Shown here: positions 35,533-48,100 of the stretch, in pieces
How the letters are laid out: each line of letters opens with the position of its first letter
Position numbering within the stretch: the first letter of the stretch is position 1
DNA from: Pocillopora verrucosa
Lineage: Eukaryota; Cnidaria; Anthozoa; Scleractinia; Pocilloporidae
Length of the DNA stretch: 64,000 nt
Direction of reading: 5' to 3'
Assembly (NCBI RefSeq): GCF_036669915.1
Contig: NC_089320.1
Coordinates: forward strand, 22,985,948 to 23,049,947
Translations under genes and position numbers: made by a program
The notes under the pieces: model-generated
Database searches by the model: none
The model's input: the letters and a program-made list of their open reading frames with translations, nothing else
Told to the model about the DNA's origin: nothing

Positions 35533-38500
35533 CTAACTAGTACGACACTGTATTGGGGTTTCAGTGTCATCTTCATCACTACCCTCTCCCATGGTGAATC
35601 TTGATCTGTATCCCATGTTCATAAGCATCACTTCCAAAGGATCAGCATTCATTCTACGCTGATTTGCCCTTGCAGCAGCTTCAACTTCATCTATAAGTCT
35701 ATCTTGTATATCTCCACTCCTTGGACATGGACTCCACAATCTGATTACAGGATCAATTCCACTTGTAGCCAGAAGACACATGCTTGGATGTGGTTGCAAG
35801 CAATTCACAATAGAATCATCTCCCTTTAGAACTCTCACTAAATTTGTTGTCTCTTTGTCCCACATGAAAAATGAACCATCATCACTGCCTGCCACAATAA
35901 ACTGTCCGTTGTTGCCAAAAAAGTTGGACTCTTTTATATCTGTAGTTGTGTTACAATGTCCACAGAACCGCCGATCGTAATCAAGTGCTCCAGCTCGAAA
36001 TTCTTTCTCTTGATCAGACACAATGCTAGGCCGTCTCCTGCGCCGATTTGGAAGTGGTTCAGACTGAGCATTTGACTCTCCTTCACTGTTTTCTAGACAT
36101 ATAAGAGTATCTCAAGTCACTAAGAATAACACTGACTCAAGCTAATCACAAAAATGCTGAATGAAACAATCATAACAACATTGTTCTCAAACCTGTTATG
36201 AATAATTTCTGGCTGTAATTTTTTGTTCAGTTTTCATCAGAGTTTCTGTTGAAAGAGACTCTGCTCTTTTCCTCTGACTACCCCAGAGGTGGAAGCAGGT
36301 AGGCACAAATTGATTTTATCAGGAAATTTGAGACTTCCATTAGATACCAGCCTATTTGACCCAATCCTAGATAGTTTGCACATGACAATTTGCCACTAGG
36401 AAACTAAAATTGTCAGTGAAAGTGATGCAATTGCTGGTTTACATATTTCATAGTGAATTAGCATACATCAAGGTTTTCAAACATCCAGACCCAGAAATAA
36501 CATTGAACTTATTACTGTCCAAGTACACCCACCACAAGTCTCAGCAAATGCAGCAGCTCTGATATCTCTCTCTAATGTTTTTGCTGCACTTCCTTCTGCT
36601 TGCTCTGGAAATTTTAACTTGAAATGATTGAGGCAGGAGAGGGCCTCCTGGAACCAGTGTAGTTCATACAAACATCGAGCTTGACGAAAATGGGCCTTAG
36701 TATGATTTGGGTCTAATCCCAGAGCTCTGTAGCAGTCACGCAAAGCAGCATAGATGTCCCCATCCCTGTAAAGAACGAAAAAAACAATTTGTTTGAAATA
36801 AGCATTTTGTTATCTCAGCCAAAGTGGAAGTTAATAGCAATAGTTTCCCCTAGTTATGAATCAAGAAATAGTCTTTATTTGAGGACAGTGGCCCATGCTG
36901 TAGTATGAAGCCACCAAGAGTATTGTCCCTCCCCCACAATCTGATGTGAAGCTGGTCCTTCCCAGACTTCCCCCTAGCATTGCAATCCCTTTCCCATTAT
37001 CAGGATCCATTTCTACTTTTGGTTGGTAGAAGCACCATGAGAGTTAAGTGAGAGTTAAGAGTGTTGTGTGAGAACACAATCCAACTATCCTGCTAGGTCT
37101 TGAACCCAAACCTCAGGCTGACCATTTGGGTCACTGTGTTTCCCACTCCCATGAGGCATTCTGATCCCTAAACTTTTTTGTAATATCTTTGTGACAATAA
37201 ATGAGGAGTCAGTTTGTAATACAATAATCACTTTCCCACATATCTTGCAAAACACAGCTAAGTCAGGTCATTACATACCAAGCCCTCTTAATATAAGCAG
37301 CAGCCCTGTTTGCATATAGGACAGCAGAATCAGATGCATGGACTATTGCTTCATTATACAAGTTAACTGCTGTCCAAAACTGTTGTTGGCAGAAGGCATC
37401 ATTCCCTTTCTCTTTAAGTTGAAGTGCTTTCAGGGGCAATTGCTGGGAGGTGTTAGTTGAAGAACTGCAGCCACTTATAGGCTTTGAAGATCTTTTCTCT
37501 GAGACAGTTTTCTTTCCATTTAAGGCTGGGACCTTGTAACCATTTGTAGATCCATTAAGAGAATTTAAAAATCCATTTTTCCCTGAAGGAATACCAAAAT
37601 TACCTACTACGTTTTTCACCACACCATTCGATGTAGGTGATGAACAAAGTCCATTAAAACCTTGATACCTCATGGCTTTGCGATGGCGTTTAATATCAAA
37701 CAAATATATTTGTTCACCACCTAAATTTGCAATAAGTTCACATCCATTTGGTGAAAAATTCACATAGGTGGCAACATAGGCTCGAAATCGTCTCCGTGAA
37801 TCTTTGCTCAGCTGTGGTGGCAAATGGCCAGGAGCAAAGTACTGAACACAACCAGGGGGAAGCTTTAAATCCTCAGTACAGCTGCTGTTACCACTAGAGG
37901 GTCTCTTGACCTCAGCAGACAAACTATAAGATGCTAACATTCTGTGGTCATATAATCGCACAAAAGGATCATTGCAGCCAACAGCAAGAAGTTCAGGTTG
38001 TAAAGGATTTATTGCTAGACACTTTGCCTCTGCCATGGCACCAACATAAATGTTGAGATTTATGAGTACATTCTTGCAGTTCTTACTGCTTGTATTACAG
38101 TTGTGAGGTTGCCGCAAATCAAATTGCCTGTTGAAAACAACACATTATGCAGCAATTATTTTCAAACCAGGATTGACTAAATGCAAACCAGGAAAAGAGA
38201 AGCCTATAATCTTTGAACAGTTTAGTGCCATTCATTTTGCAGACTCTCCATAAACTAATTACAAACACCAAGACACAAGTGCAGAACAAAAATTCAATTT
38301 AAAGCCAGTATCTTTACTTATCATGGGCTCAAAGAAACTCTTTCATTCAACTAGATTAAATGAGATTAAACTCCCTGGAATTGAACTCAAACCTGGCTTT
38401 GCCAACAAGGCATTCAGCAGTATGCTCTGTATCACACAGCCTTATTAGCATATTACAATACCACAAATAAATCATTCATTCATAAGTTATATATCAAAGA

Positions 38501-40953
38501 AAGATGTTTTTTCCTCGTCACAAGCATGGGACAAACAAAAAATTCTGAGTCCCCAAGAGGAATTGAACCTCAGACCTTTGGATTCCACACTGCGATGCTC
38601 TACCACTGAGCCACAGACTCTACTATGAAGTTCATATGACATGTGTCCTGCATACTGTTAGGATCAGCAATGTCAATAATGTCATGTTTGTAAATAGAAT
38701 ACGAGAGATGGTAAGTTTTGACCTCAGTAAAGAAATAGATTATTCTATTTATAAACATAATGCTATTGACATTGCTGATCCTAGCAGTATGCAGGATTTG
38801 TGTAATATGAACTTCATAATAGATCTTGTTCACCGTAGCATCTTTGTGGCTCACTGGTAGAGCATCAAAGCATGGAATGTGAAGGTCTGAGGTTCCATTC
38901 CTGATGGGGACTCAGAATTTTTCTTTGTCTCAAGCTTGTCACAAGATGAAAAAACATCTTTCTCTATTTCTTTAACAAAATTTCTATTACTCTATTTCTT
39001 TCAGGAAAATAAGATCTTTTTTTTATGCATATCACATCACCTTTATGTTTCACCAGTTTACTACTACATCGATATTTAGGCTAATAGATCAATTACCTTA
39101 TGGTTCCATCTTCAGATGCACTCCACAACATATACGGAGTATCTGGAGCTGTAGCTAGTCTCTTCACACGTCCAATATGACATTTATATACCTGTGATGT
39201 TTCTTGTGTTTCCACTGTATGAATCTGAACTTTAGCATCGGCAGCAGCTGTTGCAATTATTCGAGCTCCAATCTGTGGCAAGAACTAGAAAGCACAATGT
39301 GGATAATTTTTTTTAATGGTTACATAGAGGAATACCATAATGTGGCAAAATCCAGTCTCATCACATTCTCAGACCAGAGCAGTCACAACCTCAATACTAA
39401 TACAAGCCCCCTATAGTAGCCTCATCCAACCAAGCCTGCAGTTTTCCGCCTAGCCTATTCCTCAGAACAAGTCATACCCCCTCCCCCTCCCCCTCCCCCC
39501 CATGCCTTAATATCACTCATTGCTCTAACTTCAAAGGTTCTAGGACTCCCTAAATATTACCAGTGGTACAGTGATGACATGGGAAGTCAAATTTTTATCT
39601 ACTATATGGTAAGCATCTTCTTGAATGTAATACCTTGACAGAGAAGATGTTTCCTGAGTGGCCAGTTTTAATGCAGCACTTTTTGTGACGTCTCAGAGGG
39701 TCCCATAATATAGCATTTAGATCATCTGAACCAGACAAAAGAAGACTGCAAGAGGAGCACACATTGCTATAAATTTTTACCTTTACATGTCACAAGGTGA
39801 ACACATTAGAGTACAAACAACAGTTAAAAGTTAATAACTAACCATACATTAAAATAATTATAATCAATATTGTGTAATTATTATATAATTATTACCTAAA
39901 ATACTTGGTGTCATTTGCTGTTGGCAGTAAAGGAAACCTGGTTACAAACTATCACTTACTTTCCATTTTCATTCCACTCCAAACAATTAACACATCCAGA
40001 ATGACCCTAGTTGAAAAACATGATAGTTTAATTAGTAACAAAAACAGGCTACCGAGCCTTGGCAAAATGGAAACCCTTCTATAGTTTAAAACCTGCAGTA
40101 CCTTTTTAACATGTTTCCGAATATTCTGATCGTCTATTAATCCAGAAAAGAGTATTAATCCCATTTCCTCTAAAACATAACTTGATGACACGAAAGCTCC
40201 CGTGGACTAAAGCGTCTATTATCGTTACTGGCAAGCTTATATCGGATCTCTTATAGGACAACATAAGAAAAAGCAATATCCTCACCACAATTGTGAGTCA
40301 CAAAATAATTCCATAAAAAAACCTCAGAAATTTGAATTAAGTGGCCCCAGCTAAATTTCAAGATCAACTGGTCCTATGTAAGAAGACGTCAAAGTTTCGC
40401 TAGCATTAATTAAGTTGGTCAACATTCCTGTTTATTTCAAAGCGCTTTCTTAACGAATGGCAAAACTGATTTACGATTTCTGCATCAAATTAGGCAAAAC
40501 GCTGGGCAAGTTTCACACTTCCGCGAACCATGCAATCTAGAAAACACAGTTGCTTAGCCTCAGTTGTGGATAGGAAAAAATATATATATACTGAATCCGA
40601 CAGAAAACCCGGCAGACTAAAAATAAACATTGAAAAGACTTGGATTTGAATTGTAGCTAGCAAGAAAGAGTTTGTCTGATAATATTATGACGCTGATTTT
40701 TAATTCAGCAAAACCTTACATTACCTCGAGCTCTGTTTCGAGTCCAAGCCTTTCAACAAAAGGTTGATGGAGTTGAAATCTTCTCTGGAAAGCTCGCGTG
40801 ATGGACGACTATAGAGAAGACAATTCAAAAATGAAGAAAAAATGTAGGGTTAAACTGCGCTCCAACGCTGTGTATTATTCAAATTCAGAAAAAAAAAAAC
40901 CTTACCTTGACTTCACGATCCCTAATAAACGTTGCGATATTATTTGTTTCCAT
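35533..40953 (-). CDS. WDTC1: WD40 and tetratricopeptide repeat protein 1 (DDB1-CUL4 associated factor type)
   Basis: Eight exons in order of transcription: 40953-40906, 40808-40725, 40006-39960, 39745-39634, 39284-39097, 38127-37279, 36765-36533, 36092-35533. Total 2,121 nt, 706 residues (human 677). ATG 40953 opens METNNIATFIRDREVK. N-terminal WD repeats begin at residue 45 (GHSGCVNCLEWNENG, LLLSGSDDLNAILWD). The FDLR and YDHR tetrapeptides (TIRQFDLRQ, VRLYDHRM) fit the DxR box used for DDB1 binding. TPR units span about 380-505 (LKEKGNDAFCQQQFWTAV, WDGDIYAALRDCYRALGL). The second WD block starts near 560 (CGHCNTTTDIKES, GSDDGSFFMWDKETTNLV, NCLQPHPSMCLLATSGID) and the tail ends in QCRTS (QCRPS in human). 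The family acts as substrate receptor of CUL4-DDB1 ubiquitin ligase and limits fat storage (fly Adipose). Intron 5 contains a large inverted SINE pair. Confidence 0.96.
38499..38963. repeat. Inverted pair of tRNA-derived SINEs (hairpin about 465 bp)
   Basis: Left arm about 38499-38700 and right arm about 38742-38963 are diverged reverse complements, with a loop of about 40 bp. Each arm carries, reading inward from the SINE tail, AAACATCTTTCTCTATTTC, GGGGACTCAGAATTTTT, a B-box-like GGTTC.ATTCC, an A-box-like TGGCTCANTGGTAGAGCAT and then an upstream block (GCAATGTCAATA.TGTCATG) that is also duplicated. So both head and upstream flank were inverted. The pair lies in WDTC1 intron 5 (38128-39096) and would form a long hairpin in the pre-mRNA. 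A third, 5'-damaged relative is at 54655-54790. Confidence 0.8.
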
Positions 40954-42140
40954 AACTCTTTTTGATCGTTCTTCCCTCGTAAAATCAAACTGTTTTCTGC
41001 AGTACAGCAGTTTGCCGTGCTCAAAACATCTCCACTTTCGTGTTCGTGTCAGAAGTGCGTACTTGATTGACAAGCGACTTATAATTTACAAATTCTTGCT
41101 CACAAAATCCAGGCTCTTCACTTATACTAAGCTTGGTATTTAGAACTTTAAAGTTGTATGAAAGCTAAGACTTTGATATTCTTTACCCTCGACATTAGAA
41201 GACACATTAAAAATAAAAACTCTATACGGGTAAATGTTTCCGTGCTCATGTTAAAGCAATCTGATAGCTGAGACACCAAGCCTTGATGTAGGCGGAGGGA
41301 AGGTGCAGTCCCACCGCGGCCTTCGTAACCGAAACAAAGCTAATATCGATTCATGTTTCAGTATGTTGGCAAATATCAAACGAAACAAACTTCAGGGGCT
41401 CTGTAGAATCAAGAGAAAAACTGATTACGACGTACGAACGGTGATGAGGTCAATATAAATATCCTCTCCACAGACCCCAGTTAACCAGAAGTGAATTCTA
41501 CGGATTTCTTTCTTCAAAGGAAGAAGTTCATACTAGTAGATCAGATGAGTAGGTCCTGAGGTTAGCGTTGGAGTATATTGTTTTTGAAATTAAATTAAAC
41601 AGAAGAAGGCTGGAATTGTGGAATGCTTTAACCCTTCACCACCAAAATCTAAATAAGCATTCAGTGGCTCTTTTTGTTGGGTGTCAAACGATCATCTCTT
41701 TGGTTAATATTTTCTCTCTACACGTCTGTGTTAAACTTAGATATTACTTTTTTGTCTCCCATGGGGGTGAGAGAGTTAAGATATTCTGATGTTTTAACAA
41801 GCTTTTCTTGTAAAAAGTTCAAAGAGACTCTTGAACAATATCTGTCTGCTCAGCTAAATTAGCAGGGTTTGTATCCAAACGGTTTAACTTAATTGGTTGG
41901 AAACTGGTTTCACGCAGCGATTGCGTTTGGAAGAGAGGAGTCCTAGGAAGAATAAGAATGGCAACAAAATAGTAATAACCAAATAAAACGAACATAGATC
42001 TCATGTATCAAGAAGCTATGCAACATAACCATGTCAGAATTTATTACGCTTCAGATAATGAGTATAAAAATATTTACAGTTGAAAGAATAATCAGGGAGA
42101 GCAATTTTAGCGATTTAGGACTTAGAACACTTTCTGATGC
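40954..42140. other. Intergenic between WDTC1 and DNAJC8; WDTC1 upstream region
   Basis: Both genes are on the minus strand, so this 1.2 kb holds the WDTC1 promoter and the DNAJC8 3' UTR. I see no coding exon. WDTC1 transcription probably starts in the moderately CpG-containing stretch at about 40990-41400, without an obvious TATA box. Confidence 0.45.
42040..42045 (-). terminator. Candidate DNAJC8 poly(A) signal
   Basis: AATAAA on the minus strand, 96 bp after the DNAJC8 stop codon. Motif seen; use inferred from position. Confidence 0.45.
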
Positions 42141-45100
42141 TCAGCGTTTCTCAGGTCTAAGGGCAGGTGGTTTGAAAGCAGTGCGACCCTTTTTTTCTTT
42201 CTTCTTTTTCCCTCCAGCTTGAAACGTTCTCCAACTATCTACGCGGTTTGTGCGACTTTCCTTTCAAAGGGAAATGAAAGTTAGAGTAAATAATTGTAAT
42301 CAAACGAATCTAAAATTATTACAAAGCTGAAACAGCATGATAAGGGAATATAGGTTTCTTAAATAACTTGGAAAACTCTCATCAAACAGCTTCAAACTAA
42401 AGGGCTTGTCACTTAAGTTTATTTTCACCAAAAGGATATTAATTTCAAAGGAAAAGCTTATGCTGTACTTGAACTTTGGAATATGCCTTATTTTCAATTG
42501 AACTTACCTCCCATTGTTTTTCCCACTCTTTCTTCTTCTTTGTTGCTTCTTCTTCAGCTATCTCTTGTTCACGTTGTCGCTTCCTGTATGAAGGTCAAAC
42601 TCGTGTTTATGAACAAAATGTTTTGCTAAAAAATGCAATTAGAGTGGATTGATGCTATGGCTGCATATATAGTTATATGCTTGCAAAAGCATTGGACTAC
42701 ATGAACAGGAATACAGCCAATTGACTGGAATGCTAAATCTCAAAGAGTGACAAATCACTTTGCTTTCTACTATTTTCTCCTGCAGTAGTTTTACCTCAGC
42801 TCAGTATCTTTTTCCTCTTGTGCCCTCCTCTTAATTTCATAATCAGCAAACAGTTTGACAGTTGTGGAGTGGACTAGTTTTGATAACTATAGATAGAATA
42901 CAAACAAAAGTATATTGAAATCATTGTGGTTTTAATTCAATCATCTTTATACTACAATAAAAGATACAGGATTTACTTGTCATGATATCATCATCATCAC
43001 CATCAAATCTCCATGTAAAGTGACACAAATCTACACTATTGTCACTTTGTGAGGCATAGCAGTGTATTTTGCAAGCTAAAATGTATTTTGGCCTGCTTAC
43101 ATACCCCTGTGATTGTTCAGACTGTGTATTTTTCCAGCTATTATTTCCTCAATCCCTTCCAAGTGATAATATTTGACTTAAGTTAATGTTCGGGGGCGTA
43201 CAAATGTTTAAGCCCTTGTCAGATCTAAAATGACACTGAGTCACATCCAAAACATATTTATGCCCACAAACAACATCTCTTGATTTATTAGTGTCGCTAT
43301 CAACACTGTCCTCCTGACTACAAACTAGTTTGTACAATCGTGATCTGTATGAATTTGTATTGTTTTCATTTGTACAATTTCTTGCTCTCAGTGTCAAGTA
43401 AATAAAATAGTTGTTTGCTGTAACTATTAAAGTTTGGACAGTTTAGATTTTCTTAACTCTCAGTTCAGTTTTACAATGTATTTTTTATTCATTTGGGTTT
43501 ATTCATAGACAGTTTGGTGTGCATAAAAGCACAAGGTCAACACTGGGCGAACAAATTACTTCTGAATGTCATCTATTAACACTTCCTTGATTGAAATATC
43601 ACACTTAAGATAACAAGCAGGATATATATTTCAGTTTTAACTTGAAACAAACTATTTAACCATTATAGAATCTTCCAACAATAATGATTCAGATAGACTA
43701 GTACTTATATTTCTTCTACAATGCACGTGGTGAGTATTAAAACACAAACTTGCTCCATGCAAAAGGATCATATGTGTAAAATTCCTGATAAACTGAACAT
43801 TATCGTTTCTTTACCTTATCTGGATCTTCCTCTTCTTCAATCTTCTCTCTGCCCTCTTTCCTTGCCTGCTTTTTCTTTTCCTTAAGCTAAAATAGGACAC
43901 CCTGGTTTAGCTGCACAGTTCACAAAAATATATACTATTGAAGTATGCCCTTACATCATTACACCCTCCATCGATTCATGAAAAAAAAATAAAGTTGGAG
44001 TAATATGATTTATTGAACAAAGAAAAAATTAAGAACACATATCAGTGATGATATAGCCCCTAGATATAAATTATAACCAAAGAAAACTTGAAGCATGCCT
44101 GTCTAAGCCAAATATTTCACAGCAACAATCAATGATGATTTGTAATTAAAAAATTTATTTTGCACAATAATCATGTTTACTATAAACTTTATAGTAAGAT
44201 AATAACACTTAACAAGTTTGTATATTATCAGGCAATTGAAATATTCAGGACTTTGCACTCATAAAGCAGTCCTCACATACATTTGAATCACTAAGAATTC
44301 TCCCAGAGATGCACATATATGTATAATGCATGTCTTTGTGTCATGTTCATGATTAATTTAGTATCAACACTGAAAATTTATTTTCCCATAGATTAGTTTT
44401 AGGGTTTTTGTTGTAAGTGATCATTTCCAGCCTTTCCAGACAATGATATATGAAGAATATCTAACATTCCCATTTCCTAGACAGAAGTCACTTACATTAG
44501 CCTTGACCATTGCTTGTGCTTCTTCAAGAATTTCATGAACCTTTTTCATTCTGTCATTATCCAAAAGTAACTGATGAGCATTACTGACAGCTGGAGTGAT
44601 TAGATGTGGGTAGAAAAACAGATGAATAAATAAGTACAAACATTGACAGTACACCAGGTGGTCTGATATACTTCAAGTCAAACTTAAATAGTCCAAAGGC
44701 TTGTTTACATTGGAGCTCTATCAGCCAATAAAATGTCAGTTTTTAAGCTAACAAACTGATTGGGTTGGACATCATAAGCCATCCCCAACGGTTAATGATA
44801 AAAGTATGTGGGAGTTTCATTGATGTATGGAGCAGCAAGGTATCTGGATCTGGCATGCAGGCATGCCTTATACAAGGCTTGATGGTTCTTGCCCTAGCAA
44901 CTGTAGGTACTCAGCATGTGTGCTTCCCGAAAAGTTTGAAATTTGTCAGTTACAGATGCATTTTTGTGCATTTTGGAGCAGAAACATGCTTCAGTTCCCA
45001 AACATGTATCAATACTTAAGATAACAGAGTGATGACTTAATTCACCCATCAAAGGGTTGACAAGTGCAAATAATCAATCATTTACTTGTCAAATCTGTAT

Positions 45101-48100
45101 ATCTTATTAGTTAATACACTTTTTCATTTTAGGAGACACATGAGAAAATATGGGGCAGTAACAAATATGTTATTGTTAGGGTTAGGGTTACTGGCTTTCA
45201 AAAGATCCACAACTGTTAAGTTATCACATGGTAAATGAGAAAGTACCCTTAAGTCCCCAACATTTTTGTAAAGTTTTCAGAGCAATCTCACAGGGTGAGA
45301 TCACAAACATTTTGTGATTCACTTAAGTTCCATTGTCCAATTTCCATCTTTGATACACAAATTTGAATCATAAAAACCCTGTTTTTCACCTTTTATATTT
45401 AACAGCTTATTGAGCTGATTGATTTAATATTCTGTCAACATTAACCAGATATTATTTTCCACTATTTATAAATGGAAATATGGTGCTAATGCTGATGGTC
45501 AGGGCTATTGCACTGCGTATCATAGTCCTGCTTTTGCAACAACATTTCTTCTTTCAAAATGGAAGTCATGTTCACAACAACTTTAAACCAGCACATGGTG
45601 GTTTAAGTAAACCCTTGGCAGATATTTCTCCGTATTTGTGCCCTTCTTGGGTGTCAACGAAAGATGCAGTACTCCTACAAGCTACCCTTTGCATTACAAA
45701 TATGGCTTTGCTTCTTCCCCAACAAGCATTTGCATATATCACTACTTGGTCTTTTATTGTCTGGTGATGTTCAAAGAAATCCGGTCCCGTTCCTACAAGT
45801 CATGGATTAAACCTATGTCACGGGACATTCAGCATCTAACTGACAGTAAGTTTGAAGAGATAAAAACCATGTTTCTTAAGGAACTCAAAGATCTTGATAT
45901 TCTATTTCTTGCTGAAATGTTTTGTTCCAGTAAAATAACAGACTCATTTTACAATATTCCTGGTTATGCACTATTTTAAAAGGACAGGGTTGGCAAAAAA
46001 GGCCATGGAATTCTGGCTTTCATAACCAACTCGACCTTTGTCAAAAAAAGGTCTAACTTTCAAGTTTCTGATATAGAATAATTATGGCTGAGGGTATGCT
46101 CCCATAAATCAAAGCCTTCCTCATTTATTGGAGGTATTTACTGGCCATCTTCTAATAAAGTCAAGGATGATAAGAAATAAGGCAAGAACATCAAAAACAT
46201 ACAACTAAGAAACAGAGAAATGGTTTTAATGGGTGACCTCAAAGTAGATTTTTCAAACTCGGCCAAATTAAAAAAATATCACTTATGAAAATATTGTGTG
46301 ATTTGCGTATGGTCCAGCTTGTAAACACAATTACCAGGCCAGTGTCAGGCACTTACTTGGATCACATTTGGGCCAGTCACCCAGAACGTATGAACAATGT
46401 ATACACAATGACAGTGGGAATGTCAGATCATTTGCCTATTTTTGAGACCAGAACATACAAACTTGACAATAACAGAAACAATAACAAAGAAAACGAGCAT
46501 ATTGTGATGACCTATAGAAATTGTAAAAAACTTGAAAAAGGAAAGCTTAGCTTAATGCTGCATTAAAAGAAGCCCCCTGGGACACAGCTTTCATCAATGC
46601 TTGGTACAAAATACTTGAGAATGTGGTAGATGAACACTTGCCTATACAATGTAAAAAGGTGAAAAGAAAGGTTCGTCCTAAATGGTTCACAAGTGAAATA
46701 TAACGAGAAATGAAAAAAAGGGATAAACTACTGATGAAAGCAAAGCATAGCCAGTCAGACAGTGATTGGTCGAATTATAAACATTCAAGGAACAATGTAT
46801 CAAAGCTAATAAGGGAAAGTAATAAGTCCTATTTTAACAAGAAAATGTCTGAAAACAAGCACAATTCAAAGAAACTCTGGGATTTAATCAAAGGCTTAAC
46901 ACATGAATTGTACCCAAGTAAAGATAGCATTGAATGTATAAAGTGTGAGCGAGGCTACTTGAAAGGCAAAGAAAGCATTGCCAATGAATTGAACTAATTC
47001 TTTGTTAAACAACCAATAGATTCGTTCAATGCTCAAAACATCGGTGAAGACATAGCTGCTTCAAATTATTGTAAAGGAACTCAGAGTGGAAATGCTTTAA
47101 AGATTCCACACATTGTACCAAAAAGGGTTGTAGAGATTTTCCTGTCAGTTCCACCACACAAAGCCACAGGAGACGATGGGATCAGTGCAAAGCTGTTAAA
47201 GATCACAGCCAGTGCCATATCAAGCCCACTATGCAGGCTGATTAACCATTGCCTTAACAAAGCAACCTTTCCCTCCAAGTGGAAGGTTGCCAAAGTAACA
47301 CCGATCTTCAAAAAGCAAGGGAGTAAGGACAACATAAACAATAACAGACCCATTTCTGTGCTACCTATCCTATCTAAGGTATTTGAAAAACATGTTTGCA
47401 AATCTTTATATAGTCACCTCAAGAGCTACAATAAACTGCACAAACTTCAATCTGGTTTCAGAAAATCCCTCTTGACTGAGACAGTTCTAATACATTTGAT
47501 AGATCAGCTACTCTTCGATCTTGACCACAAGAATGTTGTTTCTGGCCTTTGTGAACAATTTACCAGCCACGGTACAGCATTCTACCATTGACATGTATGT
47601 GGATGATACAACTTTGAGTAAAAGTGAACAATAGCTCCCATGTTTGGCTGTCGGTAACCTGTCGGCCAGCTGTCGGCCGACACATTACCAACAGCCAGCC
47701 GACAGTGTTAACCAGACCGTATGTATCAATTTTTGTATTTACCTACTTCCTAACTTGTATTTCTACACTAAAATAGGCTTGTTTACTTGGTAGCAAAAAG
47801 GAAGCTTTTCAATTGCCCTATAATGCATTGCAAAACCATAGTTTACAATAATTCATGTATGTCTGACTAATCTTTCTTTTCTTGTGACAGGTTGCGATCA
47901 TTGCCTTTTGTGGCGTATTATGACAATTAAAATATTAAAGTATACCTCAAAAATGTGAAAACACTTTGAAAACTCTGGATAAGAGCAGGTAACTCAAAAT
48001 GATTCAAGAAATCGAACCAATATGGGCATGTTTTGCTGCCAACGCAAGCAAGTTAGGCAATAGGCATACTAACTATCTCTCCGCAATTAATTTTTCCTGT

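Noticed and set aside
38600..38860. Two similar short frames on opposite strands
   Set aside because: The similarity comes from the inverted SINE pair; neither is a gene.
45480..45767. 95-codon frame before the retrotransposon endonuclease
   Set aside because: Could be the 5' part of the element or host intron; no motif settles it, so it was left outside the called element.
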